A DNA stretch of 64,000 bases from CCMP332 sp040218795. Lineage in GTDB: Bacteria; Bacteroidota; Bacteroidia; Cytophagales; CCMP332. Below, one piece after another: positions 45,551 through 53,496 of this stretch (positions are counted from its first letter, which is position 1; every line of letters begins with the position of its first letter). The DNA lies in NCBI GenBank assembly GCA_040218795.1, contig JAVJQT010000003.1:62001-126000 (forward strand), given 5' to 3'. A model generated the notes under the pieces. The model was given only the letters and a program-made list of their open reading frames with translations, did not search any database and was not told the origin of the DNA. The position numbers were made by a program, and so were the translations under genes.

Positions 45551-45984
45551 CTGAAATCATTTTTTGCAATGAAAAATGCCTTCATCAATAAAGTTGACTT
45601 TTATTGAAGTCTTTGCGAAGTGAGTTAAGAGTTTAGTATAAAGCTTATAAATTATCATCTAGCTCTTTCATCACATGCTCCCATTATAAGACTTTATCCA
45701 GATTATTTTCACACGATTCAATTCGTTCGATTAGCAGAGTTTTATGCGCCTTGCTTAATAAAGATTCGTGATTCTTTTTATACCCCTGAATTTCTTCTTA
45801 TATCGATTTATCCTGCAATTCAATTACCCAGCGAATAAGGTCAATTTTTATCGATTGGATATCCATGCTATTTTTTCTTTTTGATGAATGAATTTACAGA
45901 TTAATTCTCCGATTATACATTGACATTACAATTTTTGCTATTGTAAGATAAGTTTTCATGAGATCGTTCAGACTTGATCAAAAT
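45551..45984. other. Intergenic region with a decayed small gene
   Basis: 434 bases between moeA and the amylase without an intact gene. The only coding signal is the antitoxin-like remnant at 45645-45866 (minus). The rest is AT-rich. I see no tRNA, IS end or strong hairpin. Confidence 0.7.
45645..45866 (-). pseudogene. Remnant of a small antitoxin-like gene (two in-frame stops)
   Basis: In one frame the 73 codons read MDIQSIKIDLIRWVIELQDK, a TAA after SI, then EEIQGYKKNHESL, SKAHKTLLIERIES, CENNLDKVL, a second TAA and WEHVMKELDDNL with a final TAA. The pattern AHKTLLIERI...W-x-x-V is that of short Bacteroidota addiction-module antitoxins (unstab_antitox-like family, from memory). No intact RelE/ParE-type toxin follows. 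The two stops are too early for a functional product, so this is a pseudogene. Sequencing error would need to strike twice. Confidence 0.6.
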
Positions 45985-47832
45985 CTAATTCTTATAAAAT
46001 CTATCTCTAAATAAATTCCCATCCGCATTAATTTGAATGAGATATAATCCGGGCCTAATGCTAGTCAGATCAATATTGTGTGCATTTTCACTTTTGCCAA
46101 AATTATCCGAGAGGACAACTTTTCCTTGAAGGTCTATTATTTCATAAATAATCTGTTTCGCATCTTCGGCAATTTCATTCCCATTGAATGAAATGGTTTT
46201 ACTAGCTGGATTAGGAAAAAGTCTCAGATCAGCGTTTTGCTCAGGAATTCGATCAGTGAATTCGATAATCTTTGATTCGAAAGGACCCATTTCCAATTCT
46301 AATTCTTTGTTATCAGCATTGAAGAATGCAGTTAATTCTTCTTTTTTTAAATGATCATAGAGTAAGTTCTTGTTTTGGGTATTCATCTGAGTCAAATCCA
46401 ATTCAATGTCGCGCTCATTGAAGGAATTATTGGAAATTATTAGAAAGGTAGATTCATTATCTTTTCTGATATAACTTAATACTGATGGCTCCTCATTGCT
46501 AATTATTTCAGTTTCACCAGTTCTGAGAACAGATTTTTGGTTTCTCAAGTTTATTAAAAAACGATAATGGTTAAGTAAAGAACCTGGATCGGAATCCTGA
46601 GTTTCAACATTATTGGTTTCTGAATTATCAGGTGGAAATTGCCAGGGAATCCCTTCGGTAAAATCTCCAAATCGACTTCCATCCCAGGGCATCGGCCTCC
46701 GAATATTTTGATCCGGTTTTGTGCCGGTCATGCCGATTTCTTCTCCATAATACAAAAATGGAATACCGGGTAAAGTGAGATATATGCTAGCCGCGGCTTT
46801 GCTTTTATCCTCATCAAGATTGAATAAATCGAATACCCTATCCTGATCGTGATTAGTCAAAAATGGTGAGAATTGATAATAAGGATATAGATCTATGACT
46901 TCCTTAATTTTATTTTCTAAAGCAAGGCTATAGCCACTATTGATTGCTCCAATAATAGCATTGGCTAAATCAAATTCAAAACAAAAGTCAATTCTTTCGT
47001 TCGTGACATAAGGGACAATTTTTTCGCTGCTTGTCCATGCTTCACCGACATTAAAGGATTCCGGATTTGATTCTTTAATCACGTTATTGAATTCATGAAA
47101 GAAATCGAAAGTCTTTGGATGATCTTCTAATATTTCATCTGCTTCAAAAATGTATTTTACAGCGTCTAACCTGAATCCATCAATACCGACATCTTCCAAC
47201 CAAAATTTTGCGGCAGCAAAAATGCTGTCCTTCACAGCCGGATTATCATAATTGAGGTCGGGCATCCCTCCCCAGAACACTCCGTAATAATAATCACCGG
47301 AATTTTCATGCCATACACCTTGCCCCCACGGACCGTTAAAGCCCGGATCATTGTCCTCCCATACATAAAAATCTCTTAATGGAGAGTTGGGCGAAGATGA
47401 AGATTCCTGAAACCATTCATGTTCTGTCGATGAGTGGTTCATCACAAAATCTATGATTACAGCTATCCCACGCTGATGGGCTTCTTCAACAAATCTTTTG
47501 AAGTCAGCCATGGTTCCGTAGTCCTTTTCTACTGATTTGTAATCTATGATATCATATCCGTGGTAAGAAGGGGATTCATTAATAGGCATAAGCCAGATTC
47601 CTGTGATTCCAAGGTCATTAGTTGTGTTTGGATCACCATCATTCAGATAATCCAGTTTTTCTGTAATTCCATTAAAATCCCCGATTCCATCACCATCACT
47701 ATCGTAAAAACTCCTTACAAAGATTTCATAAAAAACACAATCATTCCACCAGGGAAGTTTATCTCCTGGCATTGTCTGTGTGAAACCTTGAAGCTGAACA
47801 AATAGAAAAGTGACAATCAGTATCTTTCTCAT
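45985..47832 (-). CDS. Secreted GH13 alpha-amylase with a T9SS sorting domain
   Basis: A glycoside hydrolase family 13 protein of 615 residues. The N-terminal signal peptide is MRKILIVTFLFVQLQGFTQ. The barrel begins WWNDCVFYEIFVRSFYDSDG. The catalytic nucleophile is the Asp in GFRLDAVKYIFE, the acid/base Glu in NVGEAW, and the transition-state Asp in FLTNHDQDR. The last ~75 residues (LRLFPNPASKTISFNG, then GLYLIQINADG) are a type A Por secretion C-terminal domain, so it is exported by type IX secretion. It likely degrades alpha-glucans such as starch or glycogen. Its neighbours are molybdenum-cofactor genes, so no functional link is apparent. Confidence 0.92.
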   Translation of the reverse strand: MRKILIVTFLFVQLQGFTQTMPGDKLPWWNDCVFYEIFVRSFYDSDGDGIGDFNGITEKLDYLNDGDPNTTNDLGITGIWLMPINESPSYHGYDIIDYKSVEKDYGTMADFKRFVEEAHQRGIAVIIDFVMNHSSTEHEWFQESSSSPNSPLRDFYVWEDNDPGFNGPWGQGVWHENSGDYYYGVFWGGMPDLNYDNPAVKDSIFAAAKFWLEDVGIDGFRLDAVKYIFEADEILEDHPKTFDFFHEFNNVIKESNPESFNVGEAWTSSEKIVPYVTNERIDFCFEFDLANAIIGAINSGYSLALENKIKEVIDLYPYYQFSPFLTNHDQDRVFDLFNLDEDKSKAAASIYLTLPGIPFLYYGEEIGMTGTKPDQNIRRPMPWDGSRFGDFTEGIPWQFPPDNSETNNVETQDSDPGSLLNHYRFLINLRNQKSVLRTGETEIISNEEPSVLSYIRKDNESTFLIISNNSFNERDIELDLTQMNTQNKNLLYDHLKKEELTAFFNADNKELELEMGPFESKIIEFTDRIPEQNADLRLFPNPASKTISFNGNEIAEDAKQIIYEIIDLQGKVVLSDNFGKSENAHNIDLTSIRPGLYLIQINADGNLFRDRFYKN

Positions 47833-47928
47833 GCGAATTCTTTCAACAAATTTTTTGATTTTAAATTACAGATTTTGCTAATCTCCTATTTTTTATAACA
47901 TACCGACAGTTAATATTTTCGCGCATAA

Positions 47929-49068
47929 TTATTCATTCAATTTTGCTAAAACCTGTTCCATTTCTTCTGGAGTATTGGCATTGAATAAATGTTCTTTATT
48001 TGAAATCTCCAATTCTTCTACATCCGAATTGATCAAGGCTTTTCTTGGACATGAATAACCCAATGATAAAAAATTCAGAAGTCTTGGATACGATCTCGGT
48101 TCCCAAATAGTAATTAGCGGTTCCGGAAAATCGGTCTCTGGATTGTGAAAGCAGGTAGCGTATTTGGAGGTATTTCTGTTATCAACCAAATGTTTGATGG
48201 TTTCTTTTTTTAGCAAAGGAATATCTGTGGCAAGTACAAGCCATGCTGAATTCTGATCCTGCATAAAAGCAGAAACAATACCCGAATATGGACCCAATCC
48301 TGTAATTTTATCTTCTATCTGAGGAAGTTTTGAATCAGATTTTTTGGCTACAGATATATAAGTCTCTTCACAAAATCCGGAAATCAATTCATAGACATAT
48401 TCTTTTTGAGGTATGCCATGATAATCGATTTTGGTTTTGTCTTTTCCCATTCTCAGACTCTGCCCACCTGCAAGAACAAGGCCCTTTAATTTTGGATTAT
48501 TCTCTTCCTCAATCCTCCTGATAAAGTCAGAAATAGATTTAATATCTGCAATCTTGAAAGTCGGTAAGCTCTTCCAATCTTTAATATGTTCTTTCAAAAA
48601 ATCATATATCTCAGTTTCATCCTCAGCAAAAACAAAAGCTATAACGTTTGTAAGTTTGTCCAATTTTCGGCTAAGAGATTCTTTCTTCTTTTCATTGATT
48701 ATAACAAGCTGCTTTTCACCTCTAAAATGATTCCCATTAATTAGTAAAAGGTCAATACCAAGGAATTGTGACCTGAGCTCATATTCAGAATATGCACTTT
48801 TAAAATTGACCTGGTGATATAAAATCTTGTCCCTGTAAGCCAAATCGAAGTCCAGTCCTTCGACATCTGTTCCATGGTCGGCATCCATATATCCAAGATT
48901 GATGTTCTCAAGAATTGAATTAAGTTTATTTACCAGTTCTTGGATTTGACCGCAGGGCGCTCCTATAAATGCCAATTCATTGCGATGATATTTTCCACCA
49001 ATTGGCTTAACTAAATCGGCATGTTTCTTATGTTCTTTTGAAGTCACTTTTACCTCCTGTTTTTTCAA
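47929..49068 (-). CDS. Molybdenum-cofactor guanylyltransferase with a degenerate MobB-like N-terminal domain
   Basis: A 379-residue fusion. The C-terminal ~190 residues are MobA-like: LKGLVLAGGQSLRMGKDKTK (LAGGxSxRMGxxK), GLGPYSGIVSAF, and VLATDIPLL. MobA adds GMP to molybdopterin. The N-terminal ~190 residues resemble MobB, but the P-loop is lost (ELAFIGAPCGQIQEL in place of GxxxxGKT), so it probably does not bind GTP. The ATG at 49068 overlaps moaC by 41 bp. A GTG at 49047 preceded by AGGAGG is a possible alternative start. Confidence 0.88.
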   Translation of the reverse strand: MKKQEVKVTSKEHKKHADLVKPIGGKYHRNELAFIGAPCGQIQELVNKLNSILENINLGYMDADHGTDVEGLDFDLAYRDKILYHQVNFKSAYSEYELRSQFLGIDLLLINGNHFRGEKQLVIINEKKKESLSRKLDKLTNVIAFVFAEDETEIYDFLKEHIKDWKSLPTFKIADIKSISDFIRRIEEENNPKLKGLVLAGGQSLRMGKDKTKIDYHGIPQKEYVYELISGFCEETYISVAKKSDSKLPQIEDKITGLGPYSGIVSAFMQDQNSAWLVLATDIPLLKKETIKHLVDNRNTSKYATCFHNPETDFPEPLITIWEPRSYPRLLNFLSLGYSCPRKALINSDVEELEISNKEHLFNANTPEEMEQVLAKLNE

Positions 49069-49507
49069 TCAGCATGGTTTGTTTTATCTGAATATCCTGA
49101 GAAAAGCCTTTGCACATGTCGTAAATGGTAAGTGCGGCAATACTGGCTCCGGTTAACGCTTCCATTTCTACTCCAGTCTTGGCATTAACACTTACTGTAC
49201 ACAGTATTTCCACTTCTTGTTTATCATTGACTTGAATAGAGACATCACACTTATTAATCATTAAGGGATGGCAAAGCGGAATGAGTTCGCTAGTTTTTTT
49301 TGCTGCCATTACGCCGGCCAAAATTGCTGTCTGAAACACACTTCCTTTTTTTGTCCTGATATCATCCTTGTCTATTTTATCAATAACTTCTTGGGGTAAA
49401 ATGACTAGCGATTTTGCCGTAGCTATTCTCTCGGTAATCGCTTTACCTGAAACATCGACCATTTTTGGATTCCCGGATTTGTCGAGATGTGAAAAGTCCT
49501 TTGACAT
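49028..49507 (-). CDS. moaC: Cyclic pyranopterin monophosphate synthase
   Basis: MoaC completes cyclisation to cPMP after MoaA. It has 159 residues: ITERIATAKSLVILPQEVID, ELIPLCHPLMINKCDVSIQV and MEALTGASIAALTIYDMCKG are characteristic. Ends KTGGKSDFKRT. Its stop lies within the downstream MobA-like gene. Confidence 0.96.
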   Translation of the reverse strand: MSKDFSHLDKSGNPKMVDVSGKAITERIATAKSLVILPQEVIDKIDKDDIRTKKGSVFQTAILAGVMAAKKTSELIPLCHPLMINKCDVSIQVNDKQEVEILCTVSVNAKTGVEMEALTGASIAALTIYDMCKGFSQDIQIKQTMLIEKTGGKSDFKRT

Positions 49508-49602
49508 GACTTATTTTATTGATTTAATTTATAAAGAGAATATATAATCACAACTTTACAAAAATTGAAAATTTAGAAATTGCAATAATTCCGGCTTTTC
49601 AG

Positions 49603-50721
49603 ATGACTTTAAACCAAAATGAAAATATTAGATACAGCAGACACCTGAATTTGCCACAATTTGATAAAAAGTCTCAGGAAAAATTAAAAACAAGCAAAGT
49701 GCTGGTTGTGGGTGCAGGAGGCCTTGCTGCGCCGGTTCTTCAATACCTCACCGCAGCGGGAATTGGGACTATAGGAGTAATTGATGCTGATAAAATCGAA
49801 GAAAGCAATCTTCAGAGACAGGTTCTTTTTGATACTTCCGATATTGGGAAATACAAGTCAGAAAGAGCGGTTTCAAAACTTAAAAAACTTAACCCCTATG
49901 TCGATTTTATTGTTCATAAAACCCTTCTGAATACAGAAAATGCAATTGAAATAATAAAGCAATTTGACATAATTGTTGACGGTACTGATAATTTTCCAAC
50001 ACGGTATTTAATCAACGATGCCTGCCTGCTTTGTAATAAACCATTTGTTTATGCATCAATTTATCAATTCGAAGCACAGCTAAGTGTTTTTAATTTTCAA
50101 AAGGGGCCAAATTACCGTGATTTATTCCCAAGCCCTCCTTCCCCTGATTTAGTTCAAAACTGTGAAGAAGGCGGAGTGCTGGGTGTTTTGCCCGGAATTG
50201 TTGGTTCAATACAAGCGGCTGAGGTTATAAAAATAATTAGTGGAATAGGCGAACCGCTATCTGGAAAACTTTTGCTGATTGATGCTCTGAATTTTGAATT
50301 CAGAAAAGTTAATATTCAAAAAGATCCTGAAAACCCTGTCAGCGGCCATAAAAAAAGCATTTTTAAGCTAATTGATTACGACATATTTTGCGGAATTCAA
50401 AAGATCAATAATTTGAGCGTTAAATCTTTACACGACTGGAACCAAAAAGGGGCACCATTCAAACTAATTGATGTTCGCGAAAAAGAGGAATTTAAAATTT
50501 CCCATCTAGAAGCCGAATCAATACCATTGGATGAGATTGAAAATCAAATCGATAAAATCCCCAGAGAAGGAAATGTTATTTTTTATTGTAAAAGCGGTCA
50601 AAGAAGTGCAAAGGCGATTAGCCTCCTTCAGAAAAAATACGACTATTCAAATTTAATGAATCTTGAAGGAGGAATAATGGCATGGAAAAATCATTTCGAT
50701 CCTGATTTGATTATTGCCTGA
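49603..50721 (+). CDS. MoeZ-type E1 adenylyltransferase with a rhodanese domain
   Basis: 372 residues. N-terminal ~250 residues are a MoeB/ThiF-like E1 domain: VLVVGAGGLAAPVLQYL nucleotide site, VDGTDNFPTRYLINDA, and a likely catalytic Cys187 (NCEEGG). The C-terminal ~100 residues are a rhodanese domain with active-site Cys329 in CKSGQRSAKA. The two CxxC zinc pairs of E. coli MoeB are replaced (NYRDLF and ENPVSG), as in cyanobacterial-type MoeZ that I recall. It should adenylate and sulfurate the MoaD C-terminus. It heads the modABC operon. Confidence 0.93.
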   Translation: MTLNQNENIRYSRHLNLPQFDKKSQEKLKTSKVLVVGAGGLAAPVLQYLTAAGIGTIGVIDADKIEESNLQRQVLFDTSDIGKYKSERAVSKLKKLNPYVDFIVHKTLLNTENAIEIIKQFDIIVDGTDNFPTRYLINDACLLCNKPFVYASIYQFEAQLSVFNFQKGPNYRDLFPSPPSPDLVQNCEEGGVLGVLPGIVGSIQAAEVIKIISGIGEPLSGKLLLIDALNFEFRKVNIQKDPENPVSGHKKSIFKLIDYDIFCGIQKINNLSVKSLHDWNQKGAPFKLIDVREKEEFKISHLEAESIPLDEIENQIDKIPREGNVIFYCKSGQRSAKAISLLQKKYDYSNLMNLEGGIMAWKNHFDPDLIIA

Positions 50722-51473
50722 TGAAACATCTTTTATATTTTTTCTTATTCATTGTAATTCTCAGCTTAACTTTCATTTCATGCGAAAAGCCTGAAAGAAA
50801 ACATTTGAGCATAGCCGTTTCTTCAAATGCTCAATTTGTTGTAAAAGCCTTGGTGGAAGAATTCGAAGAAATTGAAGATGTAAATGTTGAACTGATAAGT
50901 TCGTCCAGCGGAAAACTCGCTGCTCAAATATTACAGGGGGCGCCATACGATATATTTATTTCTGCTGACCGGTATTATCCCGATTTCGTTTACGGAAAGT
51001 ATGCCAATTGCCTTCCACCAAAAAATTACGCGAAGGGAAGTTTGATATTATGCTCAACAGCCCTGAGTGAAAAAATAAGCTTGGAACAATTAAAATCTGA
51101 AAGCATCAAAAATATTGCAATCGCCAATCCGCAGCTGGCCCCCTATGGAAAAGCCACGGTAGAATTTTTACAAGCTATTAATCAATACGAAACACTTAAA
51201 AGTAAATTGATTATTGGGGAAAATATATCGCAAACGGCTATGTATATTCAAAATGGTGCAGTACAGGCAGGATTTACAGCGAGATCATTGATGTACAGTC
51301 CCCCATTTAAAAACGAATCCAATTATATAGAAATAGATACCAGCCTTCATTCTCCAATTGTTCAGGCTTTTGTTGTTCTTAATCCAGATACTATTTCCAA
51401 TCGCTTTGCCAATTTTATTCTTTCAAATCATGGCCGCAAAATTCTATCAGAATTTGGCTATTTTCGACCATAA
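50721..51473 (+). CDS. modA: Molybdate ABC transporter binding protein (lipoprotein)
   Basis: ModA captures molybdate or tungstate outside the inner membrane. It has 250 residues: a signal with lipobox FISC (Cys21), so it is lipid-anchored. Then LSIAVSSNAQFVVKALVEEF, ISSSSGKLAAQILQGAPYDI and the oxyanion-binding Ser/backbone segments. It overlaps MoeZ by 1 bp and the di-Mop gene by 1 bp. Confidence 0.94.
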   Translation: MKHLLYFFLFIVILSLTFISCEKPERKHLSIAVSSNAQFVVKALVEEFEEIEDVNVELISSSSGKLAAQILQGAPYDIFISADRYYPDFVYGKYANCLPPKNYAKGSLILCSTALSEKISLEQLKSESIKNIAIANPQLAPYGKATVEFLQAINQYETLKSKLIIGENISQTAMYIQNGAVQAGFTARSLMYSPPFKNESNYIEIDTSLHSPIVQAFVVLNPDTISNRFANFILSNHGRKILSEFGYFRP

Positions 51474-51871
51474 TGAATCGTTTTAAATCAATTATAGAAG
51501 AAGTTGAATCGGAAGGATCCATGAGTTTGGTCAAATTGAAATCGGGAAATAACTTGTTTACAAGTATTGTTTTAGACAAACCCCAAAACTCAAATTATCT
51601 ATTTAAAGGCAATGAAATAGAAATTTTATTTAAAGAAACTGAAGTAATTATTGACACAAATACAAAGCATAACAGCAGTTTAAGAAATCGCATTTTAGGA
51701 AGTATTGAAAAAATAGAACATACCGCCTTACTTTCGAAAATAATACTTAAAACAGAGGTGGGTACCATTACCTCTGTAATCACCAGGGGTTCAGCCGAAC
51801 GGCTAAACTTAAAGATTGACGATAAGGTTTTCGCAATGATCAAAACCAATGAAATTATTTTAGCCCATTGA
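51473..51871 (+). CDS. Tandem Mop (TOBE) molybdate-binding protein
   Basis: 132 residues with two TOBE/Mop-like repeats: about 1-60 (MSLVKLKSGNNLFTSIV, then EIEILFKETEVII) and about 68-132 (ILGSIEKIEHTALLSKIILK, TSVITRGSAERLNLKIDDKV). It has no helix-turn-helix, so it is not a full ModE. It resembles free molbindins, which store molybdate. It is translationally coupled to modA (1-bp overlap) and modB (TTGA overlap). Confidence 0.88.
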   Translation: MNRFKSIIEEVESEGSMSLVKLKSGNNLFTSIVLDKPQNSNYLFKGNEIEILFKETEVIIDTNTKHNSSLRNRILGSIEKIEHTALLSKIILKTEVGTITSVITRGSAERLNLKIDDKVFAMIKTNEIILAH

Positions 51872-52527
51872 TCGATCTCAATCCCATATGGCTTTCGCTA
51901 AAACTGGCTTTTGTTAGTTCCTTACTATTATTTTTAATAGGCATTCCCATTGCCTACTGGCTCGCCTTTAGTAAAAATAAAATTAGATCATTTATCGAAA
52001 CACTGGTGAGTATGCCTTTGGTTTTGCCTCCTACCGTTTTAGGATTTTACTTTCTTTTTTTTTTCAGCCCCGATAAATTTCCGGCTTCTATTTTAAAAGA
52101 ATTTTTTGGAATCAATATCCTTTTTTCATTTCAGGGACTTGTCTTTGCATCTGTGATTTACAGTATGCCATTTATGATAAATCCAATTCGTTCCGGTTTT
52201 GCCGGTATTGATAAATCCATCATCGAAGCTTCATGGGTTCTTGGCAAGTCAAAATTGAATACACTGTTATATGTCATTATTCCGAATTCCAAGAATTCCA
52301 TAATAACTGCCATTGCAATGGCTTTCGCTCACACTTTAGGAGAATTTGGCCTCGTATTGATGATTGGAGGTAATATTCCTGATAAAACCAGGGTGGCATC
52401 TATTGCAATTTATGACAGTGTTGAAGCCCTGGATTATAATAGTGCCAATATTTATTCTCTTGTCATTATTGTAATTGCTTTTCTCATATTATTTGGAATA
52501 AATCAATTCAATAAAAGAATTCTGTGA
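51868..52527 (+). CDS. modB: Molybdate ABC transporter permease
   Basis: ModB forms the membrane channel. It has 219 residues with five or six hydrophobic spans and the EAA loop (SIIEASWVLGKSKLNTLLYV). The start is TTG at 51868 overlapping the stop of the Mop gene. LVSMPLVLPPTVLGFYFL and AFAHTLGEFGLVLMIGGNIP are typical of ModB. Confidence 0.95.
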   Translation: MIDLNPIWLSLKLAFVSSLLLFLIGIPIAYWLAFSKNKIRSFIETLVSMPLVLPPTVLGFYFLFFFSPDKFPASILKEFFGINILFSFQGLVFASVIYSMPFMINPIRSGFAGIDKSIIEASWVLGKSKLNTLLYVIIPNSKNSIITAIAMAFAHTLGEFGLVLMIGGNIPDKTRVASIAIYDSVEALDYNSANIYSLVIIVIAFLILFGINQFNKRIL

Positions 52528-52528
52528 A

Positions 52529-53407
52529 ATGATAAATATAGATGTCAAAAAGCAATTGAATTCTTCCGAAGGTAATCTTGATTTGCAAGTGAATTTCAAT
52601 ATCAGCAAAGGCCAATTGCTGTGTCTTTTTGGAGCCTCTGGTTCAGGAAAAACTTCCATTCTGCGAATGATATGTGGATTAATGAAACCCGATGAAGGGC
52701 AAATTATAAAAGGAGCACAAATTTTATTTGACTCCCAAAAGAAAATAAATATGGCCGTCCAAAAAAGGAAAATTGGATTTCTTTCACAGGACTATTCCTT
52801 GTTTCCCAATATGACGGTTGTTGAAAATTTAAAATACGGTTTGGATAAAGGTGAAAATCCAAATCTTATTAATTCAAGCCTGGAATTACTGGGTTTAAAA
52901 GGGCTTGAAAAGCAAAAGCCAAATCAACTTTCCGGAGGTCAAAAACAAAGACTTGCCTTGGGCCGAAGTATTGTCAACAAGCCGGATTTATTGCTTTTAG
53001 ATGAACCATTATCTGCTCTTGATGGCCAGATGCGAAGTGAATTACAGTCTTACATTCTAAAAATACATAAGGAGTTCGATCTGAGCATTGTATTGGTGAC
53101 GCACGACGTATCTGAAATTTTAAAATTATCAGATGTAGTTCATATTCTGGAAAATGGTAAAATAATACGTTCCGGTACAGCTGAAGAAGTCTTTCTTAAA
53201 AATAAAATCAGTGCCAAATATCAATTTAGCGGGGAGATCGTCAATGTTGAAAAGCAGGGATTTATTTCCATTCTACATGTACAGGTTGGGCAAAATTTGA
53301 TAAAAGCTGTATGTGAAAATAGCGAAGAAGACTTTAAGCTTGGCGATAAGGTCAGCATTGCATCAAAGGCATTCAATCCTATTGTAAGCAAAATTCATGG
53401 GGCATAA
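52529..53407 (+). CDS. modC: Molybdate ABC transporter ATPase
   Basis: ModC powers the uptake. It has 292 residues: Walker A GASGSGKTS, signature LSGGQKQR, Walker B LLLLDEPLSALD, and a short C-terminal TOBE/Mop-like domain (ISAKYQFSGEIVNVEKQGFI). Starts 1 bp after modB. Ends the operon at a hairpin. Confidence 0.96.
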   Translation: MINIDVKKQLNSSEGNLDLQVNFNISKGQLLCLFGASGSGKTSILRMICGLMKPDEGQIIKGAQILFDSQKKINMAVQKRKIGFLSQDYSLFPNMTVVENLKYGLDKGENPNLINSSLELLGLKGLEKQKPNQLSGGQKQRLALGRSIVNKPDLLLLDEPLSALDGQMRSELQSYILKIHKEFDLSIVLVTHDVSEILKLSDVVHILENGKIIRSGTAEEVFLKNKISAKYQFSGEIVNVEKQGFISILHVQVGQNLIKAVCENSEEDFKLGDKVSIASKAFNPIVSKIHGA

Positions 53408-53440
53408 AAAAACCACGAAACTTAATTGCTTCGTGGCTTT
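53406..53440. terminator. Bidirectional terminator between modC and ahcY
   Basis: CCACGAA and TTCGTGG pair (7 bp plus loop). Read on the minus strand, the stem is followed by a run of seven T, the classical form for ahcY. The plus side has only a weak T-rich tail after the stem. A second small inverted repeat (CCCAATT/AATTGGG) lies at 53455-53472, nearer ahcY. Confidence 0.75.
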
Positions 53441-53496
53441 CTCAATTTTAACTACCCAATTGCAAAATTGGGCAGACATAATTTTATAAAAACGAA

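Noticed and set aside
53455..53472. CCCAATT/AATTGGG repeat as a second terminator
   Set aside because: Short stem and no T-tract; the stem at 53413-53436 is the better terminator.
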